Source: a candidate division TM6 bacterium GW2011_GWF2_43_87
GTDB taxonomy: Bacteria; Babelota; Babeliae; Babelales; Babelaceae
NCBI GenBank assembly: GCA_001000065.1
Contig: LCGZ01000003.1
Coordinates: 62,001-126,000, forward strand
DNA length: 64,000 bases
Direction: 5' to 3'
The notes below the pieces were generated by a model that saw nothing but the letters and a program-made list of their open reading frames with translations, was not told the origin of the DNA and made no database searches. Shown here in pieces: positions 45,105-53,909 of the stretch. The position numbers and the translations under genes are program-made. Each line of letters opens with the position of its first letter. The first letter of the stretch is position 1.

Positions 45105-45221
45105 TACGGCCTAAAAGCAGGCTTTTTATTAGATAGGGCAGCCTGCGGTACCAGCGCACGAGAGTGATTTTGGTGGGGTTAAGGTTAACCTTGGTCTGGG
45201 CGGGGTAACAAGGACTATATT

Positions 45222-45959
45222 TTAAACCCTGAGTGGTTGTGTAGATACTGCAGTAAGTAGCAGCGGGTTGTTGGTTCGCGCTGGATTTTCTAAAGGTGTA
45301 AGTAGTCCCCCGCCTTTTTTTAAAAAGTGCGATGCATTGCGTAGGGCATTGAGGACTTTAGTTGAAAACAGAAGTCTACGTGCTAGTGGCAAGGCTACGA
45401 TAGTTGCAAGTTGGGATCCAGCGTAGAAATAGGCAGGGCTATTGTCTGAAGTATGTTCGCCAACTTTAGCAATAATCCCAACGCCATCCAAACAAAATTT
45501 TACGACCATGAGGAACGACCATCCAAAACGTTTTCCACCGGAGCTAGCGTACGTGCGTCCAATAAGTAGGTGGCTGAAGATTCCTGACAACGCGCCAAAA
45601 TAGATAGAGTAAGAATTTTGGCGTGCGGACTGGGCGATCTTTTGGCATTGAGTTAGGCTAGAAGGGTGCACCTTTCCTTTACAAAATGGACAGAGAATTT
45701 TGTCGTGGATTCCTTGGTTTCTATCTTGGACTAGGCAACCGTGCTCAAAACAGTCAGCGCAGACATAATGCTTTAACTCATCGGTAGCAGCGTCTTTATG
45801 TAAAGCAATCCTTTGATGGGTAAAAAAACCAAACTTTTCGGCACAGATCTGACATTCATCGCTATCTCCCATTGCTAGACCACTTTTAAAAGTGGCGATT
45901 GAGCATAGGACTATAAAAACAACACAAAAATGTTTGAGTTTCAAAAAACCTTCGAACAT
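45222..45959 (-). CDS. Secreted/membrane protein with RING-like zinc finger
   Basis: The 245-residue product has a signal-like segment (FCVVFIVLCSIATFKSGLA) and then a RING-like array: C36-x2-C39, H64-x2-C67-x2-C70 and C90-x2-C93, with the canonical ending CPFCKGKV. The third ligand usually two residues before the His is not Cys here (L62); H54 or another residue may serve. RING fingers are typical of eukaryotic E3 ubiquitin ligases and of some bacterial effectors. After it come hydrophobic, membrane-like helices. GGAGG lies 6 bases before the ATG at 45959. Export and a host role are inferred. Confidence 0.7.
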   Translation of the reverse strand: MFEGFLKLKHFCVVFIVLCSIATFKSGLAMGDSDECQICAEKFGFFTHQRIALHKDAATDELKHYVCADCFEHGCLVQDRNQGIHDKILCPFCKGKVHPSSLTQCQKIAQSARQNSYSIYFGALSGIFSHLLIGRTYASSGGKRFGWSFLMVVKFCLDGVGIIAKVGEHTSDNSPAYFYAGSQLATIVALPLARRLLFSTKVLNALRNASHFLKKGGGLLTPLENPARTNNPLLLTAVSTQPLRV

Positions 45960-46138
45960 CGCAAACCTCCATTCGCAAATTGAACAAGACAAAGATGCAT
46001 TAAGTATGCACGAATAGTATTTTTTGTCAATTCTACGCCATTTTTTGTTGTAGCAAGGTAACAGATTCCTCAATGCAAGAATATTATTTTAAAGTAGCGT
46101 GAAAAAGCAAGCGTCAAACCCCCTATCCTAGTTATTAA

Positions 46139-47044
46139 TTAATTGCGCGAGCTGACCAAATCCTTCACTACAACTACTAGATTTCTCACACTCATCATTA
46201 AAGGGTCCCGCCCTTCTAGATTACCTAAAGCTTCAGATAATGAAGTAAACTCATCGAGGTTCATGGTAGCTCTTCGAACTTCTGTTAATTCTTTGTTTTT
46301 GCCTTTGATAAGATTTTTAAAGTTTTCTATAATGGGCTCAATTGCTTCAAACGCCGCTTCTATTGATTTTTTCCTTTTATCAGAGGCCATCAATGTTGTC
46401 ACATTCGCATGAAATCTTTTTACATCACCAAGCACGCTGGGAACCTTTTCCTTATTTTCCCTCAAAGTCTTCAAACTATTTGCAAGAGAGTCTCCCTCTT
46501 TCGCTATTTTCTTTGCATTGTCATATGTCTGAGCGTCCAACTGAGGTGTTAAACCTTCAATAAGAGCCGTAATCACTGCAGACATACCCTTCTTTAGGTC
46601 TCTGGGTGTTGTTTCATCCCACATGCTTGTCTTAAGATCTCCCAGTTTTGACTTAAGTTTTTTTACCTGCTCCTGAGCAACTTTCTGAATTGTATTGGAA
46701 TTTTTTGACGCATTTAAACTCTCCAGAGATACTCTTAAAAAATTCACTGCACTATCGAGTTTTGGTCGAATTTTGGAAGCTGCTTTCGAGCCCTTAGCCT
46801 CAAAATCTATTACCCGTTTGACCCTATCTAAAACGTCAAGCGCAGCTTTATAGTCTGTTGTGTCCAGCGTTTTGCCATCGGAAAAAAGTTCTTGCACAGC
46901 AGGAACAGCTTCATAGGTAAATACACCTATATTGTCATCGTAGGTTGATCCTTCTACGCCTACCGTGGCCACCCCCCGATTTAAAGCGCCTATAAGCATG
47001 GTGCTCATACCAACTACTGAAACCAAATACTTAAGATATTTCAT
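46139..47044 (-). CDS. Secreted helical protein of unknown function
   Basis: The 301-residue product has a signal peptide (MKYLKYLVSVVGMSTMLIGALNRGVA) and a body of helices rich in Lys, Leu and Asp with coiled-coil potential (IQKVAQEQVKKLKSKLGDLKTS, ITALIEGLTPQLDAQTYDNAKKI). No enzymatic motif seen. AAAGGC precedes the ATG. It lies upstream of the RING-like gene on the same strand with a 180-base gap. Confidence 0.65.
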   Translation of the reverse strand: MKYLKYLVSVVGMSTMLIGALNRGVATVGVEGSTYDDNIGVFTYEAVPAVQELFSDGKTLDTTDYKAALDVLDRVKRVIDFEAKGSKAASKIRPKLDSAVNFLRVSLESLNASKNSNTIQKVAQEQVKKLKSKLGDLKTSMWDETTPRDLKKGMSAVITALIEGLTPQLDAQTYDNAKKIAKEGDSLANSLKTLRENKEKVPSVLGDVKRFHANVTTLMASDKRKKSIEAAFEAIEPIIENFKNLIKGKNKELTEVRRATMNLDEFTSLSEALGNLEGRDPLMMSVRNLVVVVKDLVSSRN

Positions 47045-47180
47045 ATAACAGCCTTTCTAGTTTTTAGCTTGAATTGTTTACCACCTTTTTATTTAGAATA
47101 GCAATTTTTTTATTTGAAAAGTAAACAAAAACGCAACTTTTTTCACTCAAGCTGGCATTTTATTCTGTTTTGCAGGGTAG

Positions 47181-48227
47181 CTATGGTGTAACCAGCGATT
47201 TCATTAAAGCACTAATTAACTGTTCTGGACCGCCTTCTTGTCGTTTAGTACGTTCAATGTCCCCTAAATAAATTTCTGTAGTTGCAGGAGCGGTATGCCG
47301 CATTGCAAGTTGGACTTCATATAAAGATGCTCCGGCAGAAATGGCCATAACGCCGAAAGTATGACGAAGGCTGTGTGCGGTTAGGCGCTTGCTATCAAAT
47401 CCAGCATAACGTAATCTTTTTTTTATGAGGCGAGAGAGGGAGTTAGTGGTTAACGCCTTGCCCCAATTGCGGTCGCTAAGTGATGCAAAGAGTGGCTCGT
47501 TTGAACTTTTTAGTATACGTTTTTCAAGATAACGTACCAAAGGCGTAAGGGCGTCCGCAGTTACCACGACAAAATCATCTTTCCCATCTCGTCCTTTACC
47601 GCGAACCCAGAGTAACGCCCTCTCTCCATCTGTTTTTTGCACGATAGTTTGTACGGTGATGTGTGCTTCTAGGTCCGATACAAGGGCTCTTTTAATTTCT
47701 ATAAGCCGAAGCCCCGTTCTAAAAAGCAGATTAATAAGTGCATAATCACGTAACCCTTCTAGATCATCCTGATTAATAGAGTTTAGTATTTTTTGTATCT
47801 GAGGCAGCGCAAAGGCGCTTTTTTGGTGGGCTCGAATAAGTCGCCTAGCTCCTTTTATACCCTTTGCGATATTGGGATAATATTTCATTCCTTCGGCCCA
47901 TTCAAAAAACCGACGCACTGCAACCAAATAATTGGCTCGTGTAAAAGGCTGCAATCCTTTTTTATCTAACCATTCTTTAAATTCTAAAATAGTCTCTCGA
48001 GTAGGCTTTGCAATCTGCCGCTTCTCAAACCAGACAAAAAATTGCAACAAGGCACTTTTATAAGTTTTTTTTGAAGAAATGGCTACATCTTGTGCCTCAA
48101 TAAATTGATCTATAAGTTTAGTAAATGAGTCGCTTTTTGTGGTTAGGGTTTTTTGAGGAGTAGGAGCAGAAATTCTGATTTTTTTAGATTGAGGGTATGG
48201 AGGTAATGGAGGTGGTTGCTGCTTCAT
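47181..48227 (-). CDS. Tyrosine recombinase, Xer-like
   Basis: The 348-residue product has all six catalytic residues of the tyrosine recombinase family: R174 (LLFRTGLRLIEIK), K211 (VRGKGRDGK), H285 and R288 (TAHSLRHTFG), H311 (AMRHTAPATTEIY) and nucleophile Y320. The N-terminal SAM-like core-binding domain lies at about 34-115. An unusual Pro-rich start (KQQPPPLPPYP) precedes it. It resembles XerC/XerD of the chromosome-dimer type more than phage integrases, and may act with FtsK, but no dif site was recognised. Confidence 0.88.
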   Translation of the reverse strand: MKQQPPPLPPYPQSKKIRISAPTPQKTLTTKSDSFTKLIDQFIEAQDVAISSKKTYKSALLQFFVWFEKRQIAKPTRETILEFKEWLDKKGLQPFTRANYLVAVRRFFEWAEGMKYYPNIAKGIKGARRLIRAHQKSAFALPQIQKILNSINQDDLEGLRDYALINLLFRTGLRLIEIKRALVSDLEAHITVQTIVQKTDGERALLWVRGKGRDGKDDFVVVTADALTPLVRYLEKRILKSSNEPLFASLSDRNWGKALTTNSLSRLIKKRLRYAGFDSKRLTAHSLRHTFGVMAISAGASLYEVQLAMRHTAPATTEIYLGDIERTKRQEGGPEQLISALMKSLVTP

Positions 48228-48501
48228 GGAATATTTCTCTCTACAAAATACAGTCTGATTTTACTTCTTTTATCAGTTTTGCACAAAGCTTTCGATTTGG
48301 TCAATGAATTCATGCAACAATTGCTTTATAAATGCGTTAACAATTAGGTGGATCGCTATAATGGTGTTAAATGATATAAGCGATTTTGTCGTAGAAAATA
48401 AGATGGAGATATTTTTAAAAAATATTGCAAATTGGATATTAAAATTGCTACGCTAAAATATATAGATGGAAGTTGTTTAATTATAATAGGAAGGACGTAA
48501 T

Positions 48502-49356
48502 ATGAAGATAAAATCTATACAAAGACTTTCATGGAGTCTTTTGGTTGTAGGACTTTTAGTGGGAGCTGGGAGCACAAAAGCATCAGATCCAAATTTAGAT
48601 TTACCGGTGGGGGCAAAATTGCCAAATTTGACAGATTCTCCCCAGTCAACACAACAGGGTGAAAAAAAGTCTGAACCAATTAACACTAAAAGTAATCTGT
48701 CTACGGAAAAAAAATTTGAGTTATTCCAACTGATTGCAGATCGAATATGGCCTCTAAGTAACAATCTTTTGGGAAAGCTTAATCAGTTGTTTTCTGAAAA
48801 ACCACCATTTATTAATGCAAGAGACAGTGAAGGGTTGACCCCTCTACACCTAGCGATTACTTATAAAAAACTTGAATTATTTACTTATCTCGTAGATAAA
48901 GCAGGGGCAGATCTTAATGTGAAAGATAGCAATGGTCTTTCTCTAATTGAATTTGCAAAAAAGTTTCAAAAGGATCAAAATGAAACGGGCGGTAGAGTAG
49001 CAAAAATAATTAAATTTTTGGAAGAAAAACAAGGTGGAACGCCACAGCTTCGAACTCCTATGGAGTTATTACAAAGCCTATTTCGTAATGATTTAAAAGA
49101 GTTAGAGGAAATTCTAGGACAAAATCCTGAGCTTATAAACGCTAAGTTTAAAGACGGGGATAGTGTTTTACACGTAGCCTTACAAATGAAAAAAAGCCCA
49201 GTAATTATAAAATATTTAATTGATAAAGGGGCTAGCCTTGATGCAAAGAATGAAGGTGGATTGACACCACTTGAAGCGATGAAGGCGAAATCTTATCTTT
49301 GGAAAGTTAGTGATTATGATAAAATAATAAAAATTTTAACCGAAAAACAGAAGTAA
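48502..49356 (+). CDS. Secreted ankyrin-repeat protein (284 residues)
   Basis: The product has a signal peptide (SWSLLVVGLLVGAGSTKA), a Ser/Lys-rich linker and two separate pairs of ankyrin units: GLTPLHLAITYKKLELFTYLVDKAGADLN with a following unit, and DSVLHVALQMKKSPVIIKYLIDKGASLDAKNEGGLTPLEAM. GGAAGG lies before the ATG. A terminator with a 22-bp stem follows. Confidence 0.8.
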   Translation: MKIKSIQRLSWSLLVVGLLVGAGSTKASDPNLDLPVGAKLPNLTDSPQSTQQGEKKSEPINTKSNLSTEKKFELFQLIADRIWPLSNNLLGKLNQLFSEKPPFINARDSEGLTPLHLAITYKKLELFTYLVDKAGADLNVKDSNGLSLIEFAKKFQKDQNETGGRVAKIIKFLEEKQGGTPQLRTPMELLQSLFRNDLKELEEILGQNPELINAKFKDGDSVLHVALQMKKSPVIIKYLIDKGASLDAKNEGGLTPLEAMKAKSYLWKVSDYDKIIKILTEKQK

Positions 49357-49371
49357 AAGGTTAGATATTTT

Positions 49372-49428
49372 ATATTAAGAGTAAGGAGTTGGACGAAAAA
49401 ACTTTCTCCAACTCCTTACTCTTAATAT
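49372..49428 (+). terminator. Terminator with 22-bp perfect stem
   Basis: The arms 49372-49393 and 49407-49428 are perfectly complementary around a 13-base loop, and TTTTTT follows. It ends the 284-residue ankyrin gene. Confidence 0.85.
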
Positions 49429-49535
49429 TTTTTAAACAAAAGCCATATTTGAATTTTTGTTGTAAATATGCTAAGCTTAATTAGTATTTTTATATTTAAA
49501 AAACAGGATTTAATCCTGAAAATGGAAGTGAAATT

Positions 49536-50000
49536 ATGAAAACAATGTTTAAAACCTTATTGGTAACCGGTGCTTTAGTAAGTGCTGCAGGCTTAGGTGC
49601 TTCAAATAATAGTAATGCGCAAAATAGTAATTTTTTGGATTGGACAGAAGATACAAATACTTCTTTAGATTTAACCTCTAATAGTAGCTCAAATGAGGCC
49701 GTTAATCTTTTTATAAAGGGTAATAAGACTAATCTTCCTGCTTTGCACCAATTTATCAAAGATGGAAACACAAAAATGGCGCAACATCTTATTAAAATAG
49801 CCTCTGATATTAATGAGGTGGATGGAGATGGTTGGACGCCGCTCCATTGGGCTGTTCATACAAATAATCTTGAACTTGCAAAACTTCTTGTTGAACGCGG
49901 AGCTAATGTTTTGGCAGAAAATAAAGACGGCAAGAGTCCAAAAGAGTTTGCATTTCTAACAAATAACATAGACTTTATTAAAGCTCTAAAAAAACAGTAG
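49536..50000 (+). CDS. Small secreted ankyrin-repeat protein (154 residues)
   Basis: A signal peptide (MFKTLLVTGALVSAAGLGASN) leads to an Asn/Ser-rich linker and two ankyrin units (LHQFIKDGNTKMAQHLIKIASDINEVDGDG, GWTPLHWAVHTNNLELAKLLVERGANVLAENKDGKSP). It is the smallest ankyrin protein in the window. GGAAG precedes the ATG. Confidence 0.8.
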   Translation: MKTMFKTLLVTGALVSAAGLGASNNSNAQNSNFLDWTEDTNTSLDLTSNSSSNEAVNLFIKGNKTNLPALHQFIKDGNTKMAQHLIKIASDINEVDGDGWTPLHWAVHTNNLELAKLLVERGANVLAENKDGKSPKEFAFLTNNIDFIKALKKQ

Positions 50001-50039
50001 GATCTAATCCTAATTCTTATAATAAGTGAATCTTTTGCA

Positions 50040-50070
50040 GCCCACGAAGAATTACCTCGTGGGCCTTTTT
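50040..50070 (+). terminator. Terminator, first copy of a duplicated 3' module
   Basis: GCCCACGA (50040-50047) pairs with TCGTGGGC (50057-50064), followed by TTTTT. The bases after it (50070-50095) recur exactly after the caspase-like gene. Confidence 0.8.
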
Positions 50071-50095
50071 ATTGCTTTTTCTTCTTAGTTTTTTG
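50070..50095 (+). repeat. 26-bp direct repeat, left copy
   Basis: A perfect 26-base match to 52302-52327. The two copies bracket the caspase-like gene. Confidence 0.92.
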
Positions 50096-50179
50096 TAGTT
50101 TCTTCTCTAGGTAGGTAGAAGGAGTTATTCTGGAAAAAGTTCGCAACGGATATTTTTTAAACAAATAAAGAGGAGTAGA

Positions 50180-52228
50180 ATGAAACACTTTGCATATTGC
50201 CTATTCATTGCGGTTTTATTGATTCCAGATTGTGGAGCAACCCAGACAAAATTCGTAACGCATGGCCTAATTATTTTAGTTGATATTTATGAAAGCGCAG
50301 ATAAATCAGGCGCTTTGTTGAGAGAAGTAGATTATGCATTTGAAGCTTCTATTCCTTTTATAATACCAGGTAGAATGTTGTATGAGTTTATTACGATTTC
50401 AAAGTCAACGTTTGAGTCATCTTATTCAAATTTTAGATTCTTTGAATTGCCTCGTGGTGGACTATCCAATATTCAGCTCTATTTATGTTATCCTAAAAAA
50501 CTCTTAAAAAATCAAATAAAGTTTGTAAGTGATCCTTTTATCAAAGAAGAATCCTCTGAAGAGCAGGACTTTATGCCTGCCCAGGTGACAGAAATCGAAA
50601 AGCAATGTGGCCTACTCCTTGGGCATTTCAAGGAAGTCGAGATGCTGAATATCAATGACTTTAAAAATAAGCTGGCTTCCGAGTCATGGATGGACAAAAA
50701 TACAATTTCAACCAGTAATCCTCCTAAAGAATATCTTACCGTTGCCAGAGCTGCGCAATCACTGCGCTATGTACTCAAGCGGCTTTTTGTTGTAAATTCT
50801 TTTTATACTAATCAGGCCCCACCATCGTGGATGCTATATTTTAGTGGGCATGGAGACCAGTACATTCCTCAGAAAAAAGATCTTCTGGTAAAAAATTACG
50901 AAAAGGGGAATCTTATTGATTTCTTAGCCAAAAGAGGCACTATATCATGCCTGGATACTGACATTTTTTCACGAATAATATCAGATCTTAGCCAGAGAAT
51001 TACCATACGTTTCATTGATATATCAACGTGCTATGGAGGCGGCATAAATGTGGGGGATCTATTACGTCAGGTGGAGACGGGTGTTATCCCTCCCTACAAA
51101 TTTATTATTGGTGCACATACGTTAGTAGGAGATATGGTAGTTGACCTAGAAAAGCAATCTACTTTGAATGCTTATTTTAAAACCTTCTTTGATCTTGATT
51201 TCACAGAGCCTGATATCGATTGGGGAAAAGTGGGTACCAATGCTGCCAGGCTCTCAAGAGCCTACAAGAAAATCAACGCAGCCTACCAACCCGTTTACGA
51301 TAGTCTTAGCCATGCCTTTGCACAATTGAGACCTGAACTGAAAAAAGGCCCTACTTCCGATTTCAATAACATCCCGGTGTATAAACCTATAGAAGCAAAT
51401 TATTTTGTAGAAATACCCTATCCATGGCTTATAAGGATAGGCAAAAAAGAGATAGAAACATGCAAAAACGGAGTCCTGAACATTCCAAAAACGGTAAAAA
51501 CGGTATTGCTCTATGCCAATACTATTCCCTGTACGATACAGCAAAAGGATTTCAGCATTTTTGAAATAACATTGTTTTTATCTGCAATTCCTGGTGATAC
51601 GTTTCACATTATTGAAAAGTTTCAATTAGAAAACAAAGACGAACCGCTTGATGTGCGCAGGTTGATAGTCGAATTCTCTGGCATGCGGAATCTTAGGGCA
51701 AGAAAATTATTTTACATCAAACATCTTGATAATGCACTGCTGTCAACTAATAATGATCAGGTCATTTTTGAGGGTTCCGGTGAGCTGATGATAACTACGG
51801 ACTTTGACCCGAATTTTGACAAGCAGAGTGTTAAAACCCTCCTTTTTTCAAGGGACCAAAAGAAGTATTGCAGAGGTAGTAATTTTGACTTCGAGGTCCT
51901 AAGCGAGGAGAACGCCATTCCCCTAATAGAAAATTTTGAAGAAGAAGTGGAGTGGCTAAAAAAACTAGCCTTTGTCCAAGAGCCCTATCGTTTCTTAAAG
52001 GATGCGGTAATAGAAACTACTTCTTGGAAGAAACCCTTAGAAGATCTTGTCCCAGATCTTGTGAGCAACGAACCTCAAGCATATTGGAAGAAACCCTTAG
52101 AAGATCTTGTCCCAGACCTTGTGAGCAACGAACCTCAAGGATATAAGCCGGATAACAATGTGGTAACTGAAGACCTTGTCCCTGGCCCGCAGCTCCAGTC
52201 TTTCATGCAACATCAACCAATAAAATAA
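50180..52228 (+). CDS. Secreted caspase-like (clan CD) cysteine protease
   Basis: The 682-residue product has a signal peptide (MKHFAYCLFIAVLLIPDCGA). The core shows the clan CD dyad: His224 in MLYFSGHGDQY, the SGHG form seen in caspases and related peptidases, and Cys284 in RFIDISTCYGGG. The order and spacing (60 residues) fit that clan (caspase, legumain, gingipain, clostripain); no subfamily can be named. The remainder is beta-rich, unassigned. The C terminus holds two copies of a 20-residue unit starting WKKPLEDLVPD. GAGGAG precedes the ATG. It is flanked by duplicated terminator modules. Substrate and export site are unknown. Confidence 0.7.
   Translation: MKHFAYCLFIAVLLIPDCGATQTKFVTHGLIILVDIYESADKSGALLREVDYAFEASIPFIIPGRMLYEFITISKSTFESSYSNFRFFELPRGGLSNIQLYLCYPKKLLKNQIKFVSDPFIKEESSEEQDFMPAQVTEIEKQCGLLLGHFKEVEMLNINDFKNKLASESWMDKNTISTSNPPKEYLTVARAAQSLRYVLKRLFVVNSFYTNQAPPSWMLYFSGHGDQYIPQKKDLLVKNYEKGNLIDFLAKRGTISCLDTDIFSRIISDLSQRITIRFIDISTCYGGGINVGDLLRQVETGVIPPYKFIIGAHTLVGDMVVDLEKQSTLNAYFKTFFDLDFTEPDIDWGKVGTNAARLSRAYKKINAAYQPVYDSLSHAFAQLRPELKKGPTSDFNNIPVYKPIEANYFVEIPYPWLIRIGKKEIETCKNGVLNIPKTVKTVLLYANTIPCTIQQKDFSIFEITLFLSAIPGDTFHIIEKFQLENKDEPLDVRRLIVEFSGMRNLRARKLFYIKHLDNALLSTNNDQVIFEGSGELMITTDFDPNFDKQSVKTLLFSRDQKKYCRGSNFDFEVLSEENAIPLIENFEEEVEWLKKLAFVQEPYRFLKDAVIETTSWKKPLEDLVPDLVSNEPQAYWKKPLEDLVPDLVSNEPQGYKPDNNVVTEDLVPGPQLQSFMQHQPIK
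52025..52144 (+). repeat. Two 60-bp direct repeats in the protease gene
   Basis: Units starting at 52025 and 52085 are nearly identical over 60 bases and encode 20 residues each beginning WKKPLEDLVPDLVSNEPQ. A partial third unit (EDLVPGPQ) follows. Confidence 0.9.
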
Positions 52229-52264
52229 TCTGACCTACAAAACTCATTACAGTGTTTTTTGTAG

Positions 52265-52300
52265 CCCGCGGAGTAAATTAAAAGTTACTCCGCGGGTTTT
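52265..52300 (+). terminator. Terminator, second copy of the duplicated 3' module
   Basis: CCCGCGGAGTAA (52265-52276) pairs with TTACTCCGCGGG (52285-52296), followed by TTTT. It corresponds to the hairpin at 50040-50064 with paired changes in the stem. Confidence 0.85.
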
Positions 52301-52301
52301 C

Positions 52302-52327
52302 TATTGCTTTTTCTTCTTAGTTTTTTG
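52302..52327 (+). repeat. 26-bp direct repeat, right copy
   Basis: Identical to 50070-50095. Confidence 0.92.
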
Positions 52328-52355
52328 AGCATTCATTGTTTTCTCTTTTCGTGTT

Positions 52356-52616
52356 TTGATAGAATTTCTTCTTGAGAGGGAAAAGCAATTTTCCTGGGGA
52401 AAAGGAAATTTAGCCTTAGTTAAGTACCTCATTGAAATAGCAAAGGCAGATCTTACAATTAAAGATGGAAAAGAGGAATCGGCTCTTGAGTGGGCAAAAG
52501 GACACGAAGATATAATTAATTTTCTTATATTTTTACAGACTAGCAACAAACCCTTAGCCGAAGATGCTATGGCAAAATCGTCTAAAAGTTTGCAGTCAAT
52601 TGTTAGTGGAAATTGA
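52356..52616 (+). pseudogene. Remnant of an ankyrin-repeat gene
   Basis: This frame encodes ankyrin-like sequence (IEFLLERE; GNLALVKYLIEIAKADLTIKDGKEESALEWAKGHEDIINFL) then a Ser/Lys tail of about 25 residues. It has no ATG, ribosome site or signal peptide; the only start is a TTG at 52356. I read it as the 3' end of an ankyrin gene that lost its 5' part. Confidence 0.6.
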
Positions 52617-52750
52617 GCATGAAAAGTATGTTGCCTCGGCGCTTTTTCTTTTTTAAAAATTTTATACGCCCTCAGCAAAAAAACCTCAATAATGTTTCCT
52701 ATAGCTAGTTCTTAGTCGAAGAGGCAAAAGAAATACTAAGCGATTTTAAA

Positions 52751-52793
52751 ATAATTCTTGTTTTAGTAAAATTCAAGCAAAAACAAGAATTAT
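52751..52793. repeat. Inverted repeat, 14-bp arms
   Basis: Arms 52751-52764 and 52780-52793 are perfectly complementary around a 15-base loop. No T run follows. Confidence 0.8.
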
Positions 52794-52828
52794 GCGACAA
52801 TTGAAAGCTTCTGCCAAGCTTTTTGATG

Positions 52829-52880
52829 CCCTTATTTTCTATGTTAACAATTCCTAATTTATTAACATAGAAAATAAGGG
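52829..52880. repeat. Inverted repeat, 19-bp arms
   Basis: Arms 52829-52847 and 52862-52880 are perfectly complementary around a 14-base loop; ATTTTT follows on the plus strand. It may be a terminator or a remnant palindromic element. Confidence 0.8.
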
Positions 52881-53140
52881 TGTATTTTTATCATCACGCG
52901 TTGCGCTGTCGTATAATTTAACATTGATTTTAAAAACTTAAACAAAACAACTCTTTAAACTATAGCATAGATATTTTATTGATACTCACCAATAAGGCCT
53001 AATAATCAGGAAGCTTGTTGACGTTTTTTCGCAAGGCAAATTAATTTTGGTTTTGGGGTAAAAACTTAACCCTTGAATTAGATAGTTTAGAGGTGTTAGA
53101 ATTTAGGTAGAAAGTTTTAACCCGTTGTTTAGGACATTTT

Positions 53141-53893
53141 ATGCCGTTGATTATTTTAGGGATTATAATTGTTGGGGCTGCTTTGGCAGCTTTTAAGGAG
53201 CGTGATTCTTACGTTATTGTGGCGTGGCAACAACAGAACTGGTGGAAGCGCGTAAAAGCTCTTCTAAAAGAGGCTCTTCTTACCGCTGTAGCTCTTTTAG
53301 CCCTTTTTATAACTACCTACCTATTTATCTTTTTTGTCGATGGAGCCCACTTTGCATTGCCAAGAATGTTTAATTATCCATTAGCTCTAACGGTAGTTTA
53401 TATAACTTCAGTCCTTTTACTTTTGGTAGCGATCTTTGGTAAGAAGCTATTAGACAGAATAATACGAGGTATATCGTTCCCTTTTATTCAGCTGTTTCAT
53501 TTATTAAAAGATGCATTAGCACAGCTTTTTTCGCCTTGGACATTTACGCTTGCGGCTCTGATGAGTTACTCGCTAATTTTTGTGTTTGAGCGCGCGGTAA
53601 TGTTATTTGCAAAAACAGCATTAATTAAACACCCGTTAATTAAATTGATTATGGGAGACGATCTTATCGCCAATCTATTTTGGGGTATGGCGGGTAGAAC
53701 TGTGGTTCGAGGAATATTTATAGGAAGCATTCTCTGGTGGCTATGCGTTGTACTCTTTGCACTTATTAGCAAAGATCAAGAACATGCAGAACGGCGCCTA
53801 GTAATTTTGGGTGCATTTTTTAAGATGGGATTTCTCGTAATTTTTTGTGGTGCCTTAACGCTGCTTGGTAAGGCTTTTACAGTAATTTTGTAA
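53141..53893 (+). CDS. Multi-pass membrane protein of unknown function
   Basis: The 250 residues contain about six hydrophobic helices (PLIILGIIIVGAALAAF; LLTAVALLALFITTYLFIFF; ALTVVYITSVLLLLVAIFG; TFTLAALMSYSLIFVFERAV; IFIGSILWWLCVVLFALI; FKMGFLVIFCGALTLLG) with basic loops between. No transporter signature was recognised. AGGA lies 7 bases before the ATG. A bidirectional terminator separates it from the convergent thioredoxin gene. Confidence 0.7.
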   Translation: MPLIILGIIIVGAALAAFKERDSYVIVAWQQQNWWKRVKALLKEALLTAVALLALFITTYLFIFFVDGAHFALPRMFNYPLALTVVYITSVLLLLVAIFGKKLLDRIIRGISFPFIQLFHLLKDALAQLFSPWTFTLAALMSYSLIFVFERAVMLFAKTALIKHPLIKLIMGDDLIANLFWGMAGRTVVRGIFIGSILWWLCVVLFALISKDQEHAERRLVILGAFFKMGFLVIFCGALTLLGKAFTVIL

Positions 53894-53909
53894 TGTGTAA
53901 AAAAAACGG

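Larger units (their letters stand above)
52617..53140. other. Gene-free stretch with two long hairpins
   Basis: I see no gene. Two inverted repeats stand out (52751-52793 and 52829-52880, entered separately). TTGACG near 53024 could be part of a promoter for the membrane protein at 53141, but its -10 is poor. Confidence 0.5.
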
